Origin: Phorcus lineatus
Taxonomy: Eukaryota > Mollusca > Gastropoda > Trochida > Trochidae
Reading direction: 5' to 3'
Assembly: GCA_921293015.1 (NCBI GenBank)
Contig: OV121095.1
Span: 33,453,484 to 33,517,483 of the forward strand
DNA: 64,000 nt
In this document: positions 33,786 through 44,890 of the stretch, one piece after another
How positions within the stretch are numbered: position 1 is the stretch's first letter
Layout of the letters: every line of letters begins with the position of its first letter
Notes under the pieces: generated by a model
What the model was told of the DNA's origin: nothing
Seen by the model: only the letters and a program-made list of their open reading frames with translations
Database searches by the model: none
Program-made: the position numbers and the translations under genes

Positions 33786-35200
33786 ATGTTATGAAGCTCA
33801 CGTAGTGGCTCTTTGATGGTGTTAATAACTTAAAAACCATACTGTCTATTCGTTTATCTCATAATTTCAGGTTACAACAAAATGTCTAAGTTATTATGAG
33901 ACATGCATGTTTTATTTTCGTTGCCTTGTTAAATTTGTTTCATTAATAATTTTAGAGAAAATTTAGTCACTCTTAATGTCCTAAAGGTGGCGTGTTGCAT
34001 ATGTAGTGACACGACTATATACTGTCCATGAAATGTGTACAGAGAAGAACATAGATTATGCAATCTTAACAGTTTTAATGATAATGTTTATTTTTATCTT
34101 ATTTTCACAGTAATTCTCATAAACTTGCAAATTTTACCAATTGTATGTAATATAGTTTAATATGTTCACAGAAGAAGTCACCCCTTGTGAAATTTAATTT
34201 TTTTTTGTTAAATCTATTTTTAAAATGTGATGATTGTCTGACAAATGGGAGAAACCTAGTAATTTGAAAATCGTACGTTGTACCCCAATTTTCTGCTGTA
34301 TATGGATAGTGTCACATTCTAACGAATTTGCTATTTCCGTCGTATTGGCCATACAAACAATAGTTTACAAAGATAAAATGGTGGCTGTATCAATTGAAGA
34401 CGCAAGCACACAATTCAGTCTCTCACTTCTTTCTCTCTTCACGTAACTAGTTAATCTCGAAGGTGTAACGAAATGTAACATCGATATATCTTGGTCCCGC
34501 TGTCGTTGCAGACTATGGTGAAATATTCTTGCTGACACCATAAACTGATAATATATAGGCCTAAAGATATATGGACAATGACATAACAAAACGTCATAGA
34601 TATGGCTAAACATTGCTGTATGTCCAAAAGAAACGGTGTATGGAATAGTGCAATGACGTAAATTAGAACCCCAGAGCAAGTGTGACATATAACAATACAA
34701 TTAGATCAATCTCATGAAAATGAGTGATGGGTTTCTTGCACTGCGTTATGCTGCGTAGAATTTAAAAAATTGTAATCATGTTTAACTGAGATAGGAACTA
34801 AATTTACATTGACATACATGTATTATCAGGTAATTATTAATAAGATTTTATGTCTAGTTTCAGTCAAAGTGATTATCTATTTATAGACAATGTTGATTTG
34901 TTTGTTCTATTTAGCTAAAAATAGATTCACTAGATCATCTGCATTTTTATTGGAACAGAAAATATTATTCTCAGATTTACAGGAAATAGTTAAAATACCG
35001 TCAATGAAAAAAAAAAGCTACAATTCAATACATAAGACCCAAGCACAAATTTTTCAATGACATATATCAAAATCAAATTCGTTTGAATCAAACGATCGCA
35101 ATTTGGTTATCCTACATGAGCGTTTATCACTGTGATTAATCCAATATTTTTCTTATTACGATTATGATGAAGTGTTTTAAAAATATTGGACATGTTAACC
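33786..35200. other. Repeat J, non-coding part (copy B)
   Basis: Counterpart of 10374-11520, with about 230 bp (around 33930-34180) that are absent from A but present at 53610-53850 and in the start of 63880-64000. Copy A therefore has a deletion there. No gene was recognised. Confidence 0.6.
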
Positions 35201-35208
35201 CACAAGCT

Positions 35209-35272
35209 CGGGAGACATCGATACAGGTCATATACAATATATATTGTATATGACCTGTATCGATGTCTCCCG
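35209..35272. repeat. Perfect 64-bp palindrome (copy B)
   Basis: Two 32-bp arms, CGGGAGACATCGATACAGGT and onward to an ATAT/ATAT centre, with no mismatch and no spacer. With one mismatch it extends to 80 bp (35201-35280) through CACAAGC and GCTTGTG. It lies about 670 bp upstream of the CH-domain exon. It would form a stable hairpin or cruciform and may be a foldback element. Confidence 0.9.
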
Positions 35273-35870
35273 TGCTTGTGTGTTGACCTTTATGTAAATA
35301 CGAACCAGACATACATCAACACCCATGATAAACTTATCGTTGACGTACGCAAATATCGTTGTCTATTCAAACACACTTGTTATATGAAAATATCAACTAT
35401 CGTAGTCACAATGGAATCAGACCCACGCCGAAACTCTTAATTGACTCATAACTTTCAATCAGATCGTTACCCTTCCGTTGAACGCCAAGCGTCAGGTGAA
35501 AGCGCCACATCTGTATGTTCAAAAGAATGCCGCCACCTGTCACCTATATACAATTCGTCTTCAGGTAAATACTAGGACCAGGTGGTTGGGCGTTTGTCAT
35601 GCTTGACAAGCGGCAAACCAAACTGGTTCGCGACTTGCTCCTGAATATGCAAGGCGGTGGACGAAGTAAGCCTCTCAAGTAGACTTAGGGACAACACCCA
35701 CTCAGGTAAAACGAAATCACCTTACAGGTAAAGACTGTTGAATCGCCTCGCTGGAACCATTGGGAGGTATATGGTCATATGGTGTGAGACACACGCAGCT
35801 TAGGTGATTGAGAAGGCGATTTGTCTTATTGAACTGTTAATCGGACATCAATTCTTGTTGTGGAATTCAT

Positions 35871-36247
35871 TTGAGGTTCTTATTGGAATATACACCTGGA
35901 ACAACCGTTATGGGTGACGTTCAAGAAGTGGATGTAATGAGCAACCAGGAACGGTCGAAGCACTGGTGGCCAGTGACGAGTTGGGAGAGCGACAAATGGA
36001 TTACAATTCAGAAAAACACCTTCACAAACTGGGTGAATATTCAGATCCAAGAAACAGGTCACTCTGTGTCAAACCTTCAAGAAGATTTTTGTGATGGCAT
36101 ACGTCTGTGTGAATTGGTTTCGGCTCTTCAAAACAAAAAAATAGGCAGGGTGATTAAAAAACCAGTGAACCAACATCAAATGTTAGAAAATGTCACACTG
36201 GCTTGGAAAGCTATTTTAGCAGACAATGTAAAACTAGTCAACAAAGG
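35871..36247 (+). CDS. Calponin-homology domain exon, filamin-like (copy B)
   Basis: The likely start is ATG at 35910 (MGDVQEVDVMSNQE), aligned with the ATG at 12196 in copy A. The donor GTAAGT follows near 36247 in phase 1. The CH domain begins WITIQKNTFTNWVN and continues with the actin-binding-domain block DFCDGIRLCELVSALQNKK and a last helix ending DNVKLVN. It is closer to the filamin consensus than copy A: DGIRL, HQMLENV and DNVKLVN are kept. The leader before the domain carries a Trp-rich stretch missing from A. No second CH exon follows within the window, so the gene is either split over a large intron or a partial duplicate. Confidence 0.7.
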
Positions 36248-37174
36248 TAAGTAAATACCTACATCCGCCTTTACCTGATCATATTTCTTTTCTCTATAGA
36301 AATACCTACATCCGCCTTTACCTGGGCTGTTTATAACATGATACCTACCTCAGACTCAGCAGACAGCAGGTGAAATAGACACCACGGTCGGTCAAAATGT
36401 CAAAATTAAAATTGGTGCATGTGATGTTGCATGTTTTCTTACTAAAGCATTTTTCATTGGATTTAAGATATATGACTTACATACTATAAGTTTTGTAACT
36501 TATCTCGAAAAAAACATACATTTCACGAAGTTGATATTATACTTCAAAATTGTCAACTGCATGGCTGCAGATAAGCTGCTTATCTGTGTAAACTACGCAT
36601 GGGTAAATCATATTTACGAATGAGTAACAGATAGAGTGACATGATATCCAGCACAAGTTGCCAAGAATACGAGTCACATATTAGTTTCCAGGAGTGATCC
36701 TAACTTGCCTAAAACAAATGTTTCATTTCTACATGTTTGATCTTTACATTTTGAACAGCAGCCAACTTGATGCCAAACTGTATGAAAACAAAGATTACCA
36801 AGTTTATATTTCATCAAAAGAGAAATCATTCGGGTTTTTTACAGATTGAACGTGGAAAATATAACTAATGACTAACATTGAAAAAGATGCTAACTTGGAA
36901 TGAAAATCTTAAAACAATAGACCTTGAAAAACTCCTCGTTTTTTTCACCTGGTAATTTTACTCCTCAATTTTCATTTAGTCCAACACACAACACCCATGC
37001 AATGGATTTTTTTATTATGAAAATATCAACACTTATAACATGTCAACTGGAATGAATTTTATGCTTTAATTTTTTAAAACAGTCTCTTGTTAAAAACAAA
37101 ACCATTATTCAAAATTCCACCTGAACAGAACAAATTTCTTTTCTCTATAGAAATTCGGACTTACATTATATGTA
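36248..37174. other. Downstream flank of the CH exon (copy B)
   Basis: Counterpart of 12465-13230. Past about 36980 it carries sequence not in A up to the Tc1-like element, including AATTTCTTTTCTCTATAGAA (about 37133), which also occurs at about 57490. No gene was recognised. Confidence 0.5.
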
Positions 37175-38722
37175 ACTGAATACCAAAAGAAACTTTGCAC
37201 ATTTAAAAACAAAGTTGTTACAAATTAGTTGGACAGGTTAAAACACAAATAGGTATGAACACATCGCCCAAACGCAAGCTTCTTTGACCTCCAATTTCTA
37301 CCGCCAATATGCCCGTGTTTCTTTAAAAACGCGAAAATGTCAAAAATCACGTGATGTCGTTACTGGGAGAAATGCACGTGCAACAGGAGTATAAAAACTG
37401 CACAGTAGCAATGTCAAACAACCACAATGCAAAAAGAACACTGAAAAATGCCACGACTTACAGAAGGACAGCGTCAGCGAGCACTGGGAATGCTTGATGT
37501 GGGGGCCACGCACGTTCACGTTGCAGGAACCTTTGGCTGTTCCCGCGTTACAGTTGGAAATTTGGTACAGCGGTTCAGACAGACTGGACGGACATCGGAC
37601 AGGCCCAGAACCGGACGACCACGGGTCACCACGCCACAGGAAGACCGTTATCTTTGAACGCTGCACCTGCGAAACCGCTTCCTGACCGTGATGTCATCAG
37701 CACGGAATGCTTTTGGTCGGCGGTCGAGCCCACAGACAGTGTCCAGAAGACTACGAACAGGAGGTATCCGGGCCTTCCGACCGTTCATAGGACAGTTATT
37801 GACTCCTGAAAATCGACGCAGACGACTACGATGGGCAAATACAGTGTGAAGGTGGCAACGTTGGCAGTGGCAACGCGTTGTGTTTTCCGACGAAAGTCGG
37901 TTCTGTTTGTTTCGAGTTGACGGCAGATAGCGTGTTTACCGTCGCAGAGGTGAAAGGACTGCTGCTTGCTGCGTTAGAGAAGTCGTTCCCTATGGTGGTG
38001 GTAGCGTTATGGTGTGGGGAGGCATTTGTGGGAACCAGAAGACGCCACTCATCGTCATTAATGGGAATCCCAACGCGCAACGTTACAGAGATGAAATCCT
38101 TCGTCCAGTGGTGCTGCCCTACCTCCAACAATAGCCCAGGGTGTTCTGTTCCAACACGACAACGCCAGGCCCCACACAGCTCGTATCGTACAGGACTTTT
38201 TGGCCGCCAACAACGTCAATGTCTTGCCGTGGCCAGCGTCTTCTCCAGACTTATCACCCATTGAACACCTCTGGGACCGCTTCAACAGGCAAGTTCGAGC
38301 CTGACAACACGTTCCCGCCAAAAGACAAGAATGGATTCAAGCTCTGCAAGAAGAATGGAACCACCTGCCACCTGATCCCATCCGATGTTTGACGTCTTCA
38401 GTACGACGTTGAATCATGGCCTGTATTGCTGCACAGGGTGGTCACATTCGATATTAAATTTTAAAATGACATTTTTAGTGATTTTGAACACTCTCCTGAT
38501 GTTAATGAACTGTATTGAAACTCTGAACAATGGGATTTTCGACACCCACCACCTTTGTTTGTATGGTGTAATTCTATTTACCGCACAGCGTTCATTTGAA
38601 GTTTTCCAATCCACTATTGACATGTTGATGCATTAAATATACTCTACATCAAAGCGTTGTTATTTTTAGTTTTTTAATTACAGTCATGTCAATCTGATGC
38701 AAAGTTTCTTTTGGTATTCAGT
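37175..38722 (+). mobile_element. Tc1-like DNA transposon, 1548 bp (copy B only)
   Basis: The terminal inverted repeats begin ACTGAATACCAAAAGAAACT at the left and its complement at the right. TA precedes the left end, while the right flank reads TT, a small departure from the TA target duplication. Total length and the internal transposase fit the Tc1 group of Tc1/mariner. It is absent at the equivalent place in copy A (about 13235), so insertion came after the duplication. Confidence 0.85.
37448..38456 (+). pseudogene. Tc1-like transposase, multiply broken
   Basis: The N-terminal frame (37448-37657) gives the paired-type helix-turn-helix DNA-binding region, including CSRVTVGNLVQRF, and GRPRVTT. 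It ends at TGA after RYL. Downstream, in shifting frames, are the catalytic blocks VVFSDESRF (first Asp), GGSVMVWGG, a DNARPH-type segment (second Asp), and SPDLSPIEHLWD (Glu), the DD34E pattern. There are at least four frame breaks, so it is inactive. Confidence 0.8.
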
Positions 38723-38725
38723 TTA

Positions 38726-38732
38726 TATATAT

Positions 38733-38776
<44 letters not shown>
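38726..38776. repeat. (TA)n microsatellite
   Basis: About 50 bp of TA repeats beside the right end of the Tc1-like element, interrupted once by ATCAT. Tc1 elements target TA, so the array is a natural landing site. Confidence 0.9.
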
Positions 38777-38781
<5 letters not shown>

Positions 38782-39196
38782 TTTTTTAAAAAGTTTTTCT
38801 CCTTTTTCTTTATTATTATTCTTTATTAGTGTTCTACATACACCCGTTCAACTATAACTATCCTGAAGAGCAAGACTGAAAGAACCATAGAATGTAAAGT
38901 GATTTGATGATAAACACTTAATTATCAATGAAGTTATTTCACACATTCTCTTCTACATAGGTTTTTTAAACCAGTGTTTTTGAAGATTACCTACTTCGAG
39001 AAGAAAGGGTTTTTATTGGTGTTAAGAAAGAAAAAAGCAACGATGAGACTACATTACCAGTCTTGGTTCGTGAAGAATATCTGTTATGACCATACTGAAT
39101 GAATATACTTATTATACTTATTTATATGTTTTAAAAAACCATACGACTCCCAAAAATGTATAACTTGTTTTAATAATACATAACATAACATAACAT

Positions 39197-39376
39197 TGTC
39201 GTGTCGCTGTATCCGGAATGCGGATTATTCCGTTCCGTCCATTAAGTTGTGTTTTGTATGTACCTGACCGGAAGTTAATAAACGAGCATGGTTCAAAACT
39301 GAAACTGTTGTGTGGCAACTGATAGACATTTATGAGGCCGAATAGAATATACTATTGGCTAAACTGAGGAATTACA
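39197..39376. mobile_element. Solo LTR, 180 bp, with 5-bp target duplication (copy B only)
   Basis: The insert begins TGTCGTGTCG and ends GAATTACA (TG...CA), flanked by AACAT on both sides (39192-39196 and 39377-39381). Copy A shows the empty site at about 13690. It contains AATAAA (about 39277). The short length and TGT...ACA ends fit small Gypsy-type LTRs; Mag-lineage elements of bivalves have LTRs of about this size. No internal domain remains. Orientation is undecided, but the AATAAA favours +. Confidence 0.75.
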
Positions 39377-39381
39377 AACAT

Positions 39382-41850
39382 AATATACAATATGATACAA
39401 CAAAACACAACTGTTGTATATCGGTCTCTTGAGTCCTAAATTTTCAAAAATGAAAATGACCTCTTTGTGTGACTGATTTAATGGACAAATTCGGTCAACT
39501 GACCTCATTTTGTATGTCCAGCCCTGACAGTGTATGTGTGCTCAGTTGATGATTTTATTCATTTAACCAATTTATGTGAGGGATAATGTGAAAGTAATGA
39601 ATTTAAGCTGTCCTTTGGGGTTTTCCATGACTCAAGGTTACGTATTCATCTGCAGATTTGAAATAAAACAACTCAGCCATGTCGGGATTGTTCTGGGGAT
39701 TGTGCTAGAAATAACTCCTCCTGACATTGAAAAAACTACTCAGTCATGTGAAAACTTGACTACAATTTGAAAAAAAATATAGGGAAATACTACAATATAC
39801 TAAAGTATAAATATAGTTCTCCATTGATAAACAAAATTATTTTCAACTTATATGTAATGTGTGTATAATGATATTCAGATAAAACAGCTCCATACATCCA
39901 CTCAATCAGTCATTCAACAGAAATACATGTTATTTAGATAGTGTAATCCTAAATATATATCCGAGCGCGGTGGTGTAATGGTTAGCATGCTGGCCTATCG
40001 CCGACGACCCGGGTTCGAATGCCGGTGGAGACACCAAACATTTGTGACCTGGGTCTCATACCGCGTTGTGTCCTTGGGCAAGGCACTTCATCCATATTGC
40101 ACTCCGTCAACCCAGCTGTATAAATGGGTACCTGAATAAGGGAAGTACGGAAGCGCTAAGTAGCTGCTGTAGTACAATTCCTTCAGGGTAATAATGTACC
40201 GCCAGTGAGCAGTGCCTCGCACTGGATATTAGGCGTTAAAATGTATATTATTATTATCATATAACAATGTTTAATCATTCATTCATTTATTCTTTCATTT
40301 CATTTATTGAAGATTAATAATTCTATTCAGTATGTAGCATAAATATAACCCAATACAAAAAGAGTGAAAGACATATGTTTCCATATTCATTCTTATATAT
40401 GTTGTGGTGTCTGTGAAATCTTACACGATCATTAGTGTATAGCCAAATGTCTATTATTGTTAAACCCTGCAATCCAAAACTTCATGCTTGAGTGAATTCA
40501 TGGCTTTTAGGATATTATATCCTTGGGAGCAGAGAAAGTATGTAACAATACTAAGGTAGGCACGTGGCCTTCGTCTCAAGGTGTTCATGCTTGAGTGAAC
40601 TTTAGACAGCTATAAGTCTGGGGGGCCAATTTAAGAGAAAATGATAAACTGGTGTACTGGGCTAGTCGACTGACCACTAGTTTGATTTTCACGGTCAACT
40701 AGCTTTGTAAACACATGAAAACTTATTTTAGAATATTCACATTATTTATGATATTGTATCTCCTTGAAAATTTGCCAATGATGAATACTTGGTTCTTTAA
40801 CTTTTTTTTATTTATTGATTTTCTTTTAACAAGAAGGTGTCAAGTATGACTTCATCCCGATTCAATTGAAATATAGTTTAACCGACTTATTTTGTTTATT
40901 TCGCACAGGTGTTGAAAATGATGTCATAATCTATTTTTAGGTGACCTCATGTCTGTTGCTAAGGTTGAGTTATAAAACCAGGCATTATAAAAGCATCAAT
41001 TAGGATGTTGCATCAAATACAGTTTGGACAGCTTGACCGAAGGCAAAGTACTGCGCAACAGTTGTTTTGTTAGTTTGGGAACACTTTTCAATGACAAGAT
41101 CAGTGAACATGTAAAAAGACATAATTCTATCAAGAATATGTATCAAGCCTTTTGATGATCAATTGAATACACCTGTTACAATCGACAACACTGACCATTA
41201 AATTTACTCACTGGTCAAAATATGAATTTTTTAGGGCAATAAATATTCAGGCTAATAAAACCACCCTAGAATCAATGCCTATGGACACTGTAAGCAGATT
41301 CTGTAACATTTGCAAGTCAATGCTTGAATAGGGTTTTATGTGCTGTCAAAGTTATTTCAGCTGTTTCACATGTCATTATCTCATTGAAAATATATGAATA
41401 CATCATTCATTTAACTATCATATCATTAAATGTACTTTATCTGCTTAACTAACTGCCACAAGAAGTTCCTAATTAAATATTGAGATGAATCAGTCAATAT
41501 ATATGCTATACATAAATTATCTATACATATATTGCGATAGTGTTTTCATTATAGCAAACAATAGTTCCAATGTTACCAGTGAAGCACTAATAAGTGAGTT
41601 GATGAAATCACTTGTTTGAAAACAAGTGACCTTTGTGTGTAACGAAGGTTTCTTAAACTATGATCTTAACTGGAAGACATTCAGTATATTAAGCTTGGCA
41701 TGCAGAAATTAGACATACAACTACAAATGTATAAGAAATTAGGTATGGCAACATATTTTCAATAACAGTAAAAGGCAACACAAAAAAAAAGAATATTAAT
41801 ATTCATGAATTTTATTTGTTCCGTTTCAATAAGAAGACTTATGGCTAGGA
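39382..41850. other. Segment K, non-coding (copy B)
   Basis: Counterpart of 20362-22440, interrupted by the SINE at 39961-40258. Apart from the SINE and ATTC simple repeats (about 40275) nothing is recognised. Short frames are not conserved between the copies. Confidence 0.5.
39961..40258 (+). mobile_element. tRNA-derived SINE, about 298 bp (copy B only)
   Basis: The head has an RNA polymerase III A box (TGGTGTAATGG, about 39971) and a B box (GGGTTCGAATGCC, about 40010, with one departure from the tRNA consensus). A central conserved-looking block TCCTTGGGCAAGGCACTTCA follows, and the tail is (ATT)n. AT-rich 5-bp-plus direct repeats (ATATA) flank it, and copy A has the empty site at about 20955. 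It copies itself with the reverse transcriptase of a partner non-LTR element. Confidence 0.85.
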
Positions 41851-41936
41851 GAACTCAATCAGTCTGCTTTACAAGTGTGAATATCTATTGATCCTTGGCA
41901 TCCTCGGTAATTTCATCTTCGGATATATCACTACCG

Positions 41937-43424
41937 TCACCAGACATTGTGTCTTTCGTCATCTTCAATCAAGTCTTCTACCCAAGACTTATATTTGTAC
42001 AGTTTGGAAAACACACTGTGATATATATTCCTACAGTCTACTTGCCGGAGTATTTCACATGTTGTTGGTCCAAATTGTAAGTTATACAGATAGGTTATAA
42101 ATCGTGCATACATCTCTTTAAAAGCTCTCCCTTTTAGCTTCATCAGTTTATCATCTATCCTTTCTTCAATTAGACCTCTTTTCAAATAAAGATGTCCTTT
42201 CTCATCCAAAAATTCTTTATTGATCTCACAGGCACGTTTATACATGTCTCATATGCCTCTTTTTCTGAATACTTTTGGAAAATTCGACCATGTCATCATC
42301 ATCATCATCATCATCATACTTTTTCATAGCAGGACATTGTTTATCATGTACATTTTGAATACTTGATATTTGGCTGCTGTATTTACATTCCTCTAAATGA
42401 CGTGATTTCTTCAGAGAAGTGAAATCTTCCTGCTCAAGTGTTCTTTTGGTTGGTATATTTGGTATTCCTGGGGGCTGCCTATGTCGAGAGGACACCAGGT
42501 TTTTATATGTCTCTGCAAATTACTCATGTCCTGGATACGGTTCCGTAGCTGTGGCAAGATGGCAAATCGGAGAGGTCTTCGATATACATCTGCACATGTT
42601 GGAGGGTAGACTCTATATGAGGACTGTTTTCCAAACTGCTTTCTTTACAGGCATTAGGACGAAGTCTTTGATCTGTTGGTGTATCAGGTATAAAATCAAT
42701 CAAAAGGTGACCATAAGGTTGACTCGTGGCCTCTTCAAACTTTTGCATGAAAAGTTGAGATCGGGTTGGGTACATTTGACGACCCAAGGTCATGATGGAT
42801 TGCTGGTCCACTGGATTGTTAAACATTACTATATAGTGACAGTTTCTCCTTGGAGTAGGGTCTTTTCTGTAATATAAGTTTTGGTTGATAGCAATGACAG
42901 AGAGGTTCCGATGATGAGAACCTTCTGTAAACAGGTCTGTTATTTTAGGAACTTTACTTGCTGTTGACATGAGATCATCTAGGACAACGACATTTCTCAC
43001 TCCTGTGTCAAAATAAAAGTCTTGATCCAAATCAACAGGAATTCCTTGGATAAACTCTACAGGAGGATACACGGATTGTAGAATAGTATCATAGAGAGGT
43101 TGCCAGCGACGATAAAGCCATAAGATGCGTTGAGGGTAAGGTTTTATTTTTAAGTTTTCCAAAATATTTCGAACCAGATAAGATTTCCCGGAAGCAGTCG
43201 GCCCGGAAATGGACATCGTGAACGGATGCGAATTCTTGTGCTGGCAGTGTGTCCATAGTATTGTGCAATTCTTGTGATAATATTTGTTGCGACTCTTTCT
43301 TCAATGGTATTTCATGTTGAGATTTTGAATTTGTAAAGTCACTGTTGTGCTTAGATCTCAGATGTCTCAACATAACATCCCTTCTTGAAAAGCCTTTCTG
43401 ACAAGCTGGACATGTTGCTTCCAT
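41937..43424 (-). pseudogene. Polinton packaging ATPase with zinc fingers (copy B, frameshifted)
   Basis: The N-terminal C2H2 finger (CPACQKGFSR...H...H) is in the frame starting at 43424. An 8-bp deletion near 43228 shifts the frame just before the ATPase. The ATPase then reads openly from 43216: Walker A GPTASGKS, Walker B VVVLDDL, then FTEGSHHRNLSVIAINQN and MTLGRQMYP. The second finger has lost part of its Cys/His set (CHSY in place of CHSC). An acidic run of eight Asp from a CAT/ATC repeat (about 42293-42318) joins it to a C-terminal helical part (41937-42245). Breaks differ from those of copy A. Confidence 0.8.
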
Positions 43425-43466
43425 GATGGACTTGTGGCAAAATGGGAAGTTTATGACAGGTTATCT

Positions 43467-43628
43467 TTATTTATTCATGAATCTACTGGCGGCTGCGGTG
43501 GCGGTTGCGGCGGCACCGGGGGTGGAGGCGGCTTTGGTGGTAGCGGCGGTAGTGATTGTGTTGATAATCGCTGTGTTGGTTGTTTCTTGCTGCTGTTGTT
43601 GTTGTTGTTGACCATGTGTGTTATTCAT
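43467..43628 (-). CDS. Small Q/T/A-rich ORF next to the ATPase (copy B)
   Basis: 53 codons starting MNNTHGQQ, with seven Gln and then Thr/Ala-rich low-complexity sequence ending RFMNK. The frame is kept relative to copy A although the repeat lengths differ by 13 codons. The + strand frames over the same bases (Cys- or Gly-rich) are shadows of the GC-rich repeat. Confidence 0.3.
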   Translation of the reverse strand: MNNTHGQQQQQQQQETTNTAIINTITTAATTKAASTPGAAATATAAASRFMNK

Positions 43629-43732
43629 ATGATGTTTTAGGTTAGTTAAGTTAAGTGGTACTTAAAAAAATGTCTTAATTTGTTTTCTTGGACGTCTTTC
43701 CTCAGTCGTTTCTTTGACCTTTTTAGAATTGC

Positions 43733-44032
43733 TCATTCCCTTTTTCCCCTGGCTTGTGCTTTCTCGACAACTTGTTGCGTGGGCGAGACAAAGTTAATTT
43801 TAGGTTGTCCAGGAGGTATTTTTAGTGCTTGTTCTTTTCTTTTTTTCCTTTCTTCTAAAATTTTAGGCAATTCCAGATCATAAAGCTCCAGTTTTCTGTC
43901 AATCGACATGATACCCTGTTGTTTCAATTTACCCTGGACTTGCAGCAAATAATAGCGAGTCCATTTCTCTGTGTCTGGCACAAATAGTTTATACTGACTC
44001 AAAGTGTTCTGTCCAACAGTTTGAAAAAACAT
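43733..44032 (-). pseudogene. Unrecognised charged Polinton protein (copy B)
   Basis: 99 codons with an N-terminal block QTVGQNTLSQYKLFVPDTEK, then a Lys/Glu-rich helical stretch and PPGQPKINFVSP. The frame ends at TGA where copy A has CAA and continues about 30 codons, so B is probably C-terminally truncated. I do not recognise the family. Confidence 0.5.
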
Positions 44033-44071
44033 ATGAGCTATTCATTATGGGCACATGGTTTATATAGGCTT

Positions 44072-44446
44072 CTATCCTGTAGCTATTGCCCACACCTCTG
44101 ACATGATCAATGCTTCCTGTCTCACTTCCTCCATATGTTTTAATATAAATGCTATCACTGGTGTATTTTCAATTAAAAGTTGTTTTTGCACATCACCTGT
44201 GGTGACAGGATCGGCCAAAGGTGTTAGCATAGTCAAAAAGTTTTTATTAGGATTTTGTTGAAGATATTTTCTTCTTTCACTCATTGTCACCACTATACCA
44301 GCATCTAATAAACGTCGAGCTATGGCGACCATGGCTAACACCTGTTCACAATTTGTATCCATCACTTCTTGTATGGTATATTCATAGTCATAAAACAGAA
44401 TTAGACTCTGCAGAAAATCATAATGTCTCAATATATAACGTGCCAT
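44072..44446 (-). CDS. Unrecognised helical Polinton protein, 124 aa (copy B)
   Basis: This is the only one of the larger Polinton frames that reads complete from ATG (44446) to stop in this window. It is rich in Leu, Ala and charged residues, with blocks LRHYDFLQSLILFYDYEYT, MVAIARRLLDAG and VRQEALIMSEVWAIATG that suggest an all-helical protein. It starts 2 bp from the end of the penton-like gene, a viral-style tight junction. Function is unknown; a virion or morphogenesis role is inferred from position. Confidence 0.5.
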   Translation of the reverse strand: MARYILRHYDFLQSLILFYDYEYTIQEVMDTNCEQVLAMVAIARRLLDAGIVVTMSERRKYLQQNPNKNFLTMLTPLADPVTTGDVQKQLLIENTPVIAFILKHMEEVRQEALIMSEVWAIATG

Positions 44447-44447
44447 G

Positions 44448-44890
44448 TTAGAACCATAAAGGAAGTGGTTTCAAATGAAGAGTCACTGTAACTGTACCAG
44501 TTAAAAATGTAGCTGGCTGACCTTCTTCGTCAGTGATGACGATATCAATGCTTGTAAGATCACATACTTTGATGGGTACATATTGATATGTAGTGAAAAT
44601 AAAGGATTTTCCATTTTTTAAACATAATCGTCTGAGTAAAGGCTCTTGGTTTTCACCCACATAAGTTGAATCACAGATAGAAGAATGTACATAAATTTCT
44701 TTGAACTTTGAACTTCTTCTGCCACTGTTAATACTGATTTCGGTTAGAGCAATCATCCAAGAATGTTCAAAATGTAGTACAATGTAGTTCATTCAATTGA
44801 CCTCGAAATGACCAGGACTGATTGTCAGGATATCTATCTTTACTGTCACTACTTCTTAAAATTATGTATTTTTCCATTATCACTTTTGAG
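44448..44890 (-). pseudogene. Polinton penton-like minor capsid protein (copy B)
   Basis: The C-terminal 114 codons are open (44448-44792): HSWMIALTEI, then VHSSICDSTYVG with LLRRL, then TYQYVPIKVCDL and IDIVITDEEGQP with FLTGTVTVTLHL. This order of blocks matches the jelly-roll minor capsid (penton) proteins found widely in Polintons. The N-terminal part, from an ATG near 44877, is in another frame because of a 10-bp insertion near 44780 relative to copy A. The protein would form the vertices of an icosahedral shell. Confidence 0.6.

Noticed and set aside
39961-40035. Possible functional tRNA gene
   Set aside because: Only the A and B boxes are tRNA-like; a cloverleaf is not complete, and the unit continues into a SINE core and (ATT)n tail.
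43423-43640. Cys-rich and Gly-rich + strand frames opposite the Polinton
   Set aside because: They are shadows of the CAA/GCC-type repeats that encode the Q/T/A-rich minus-strand frame.
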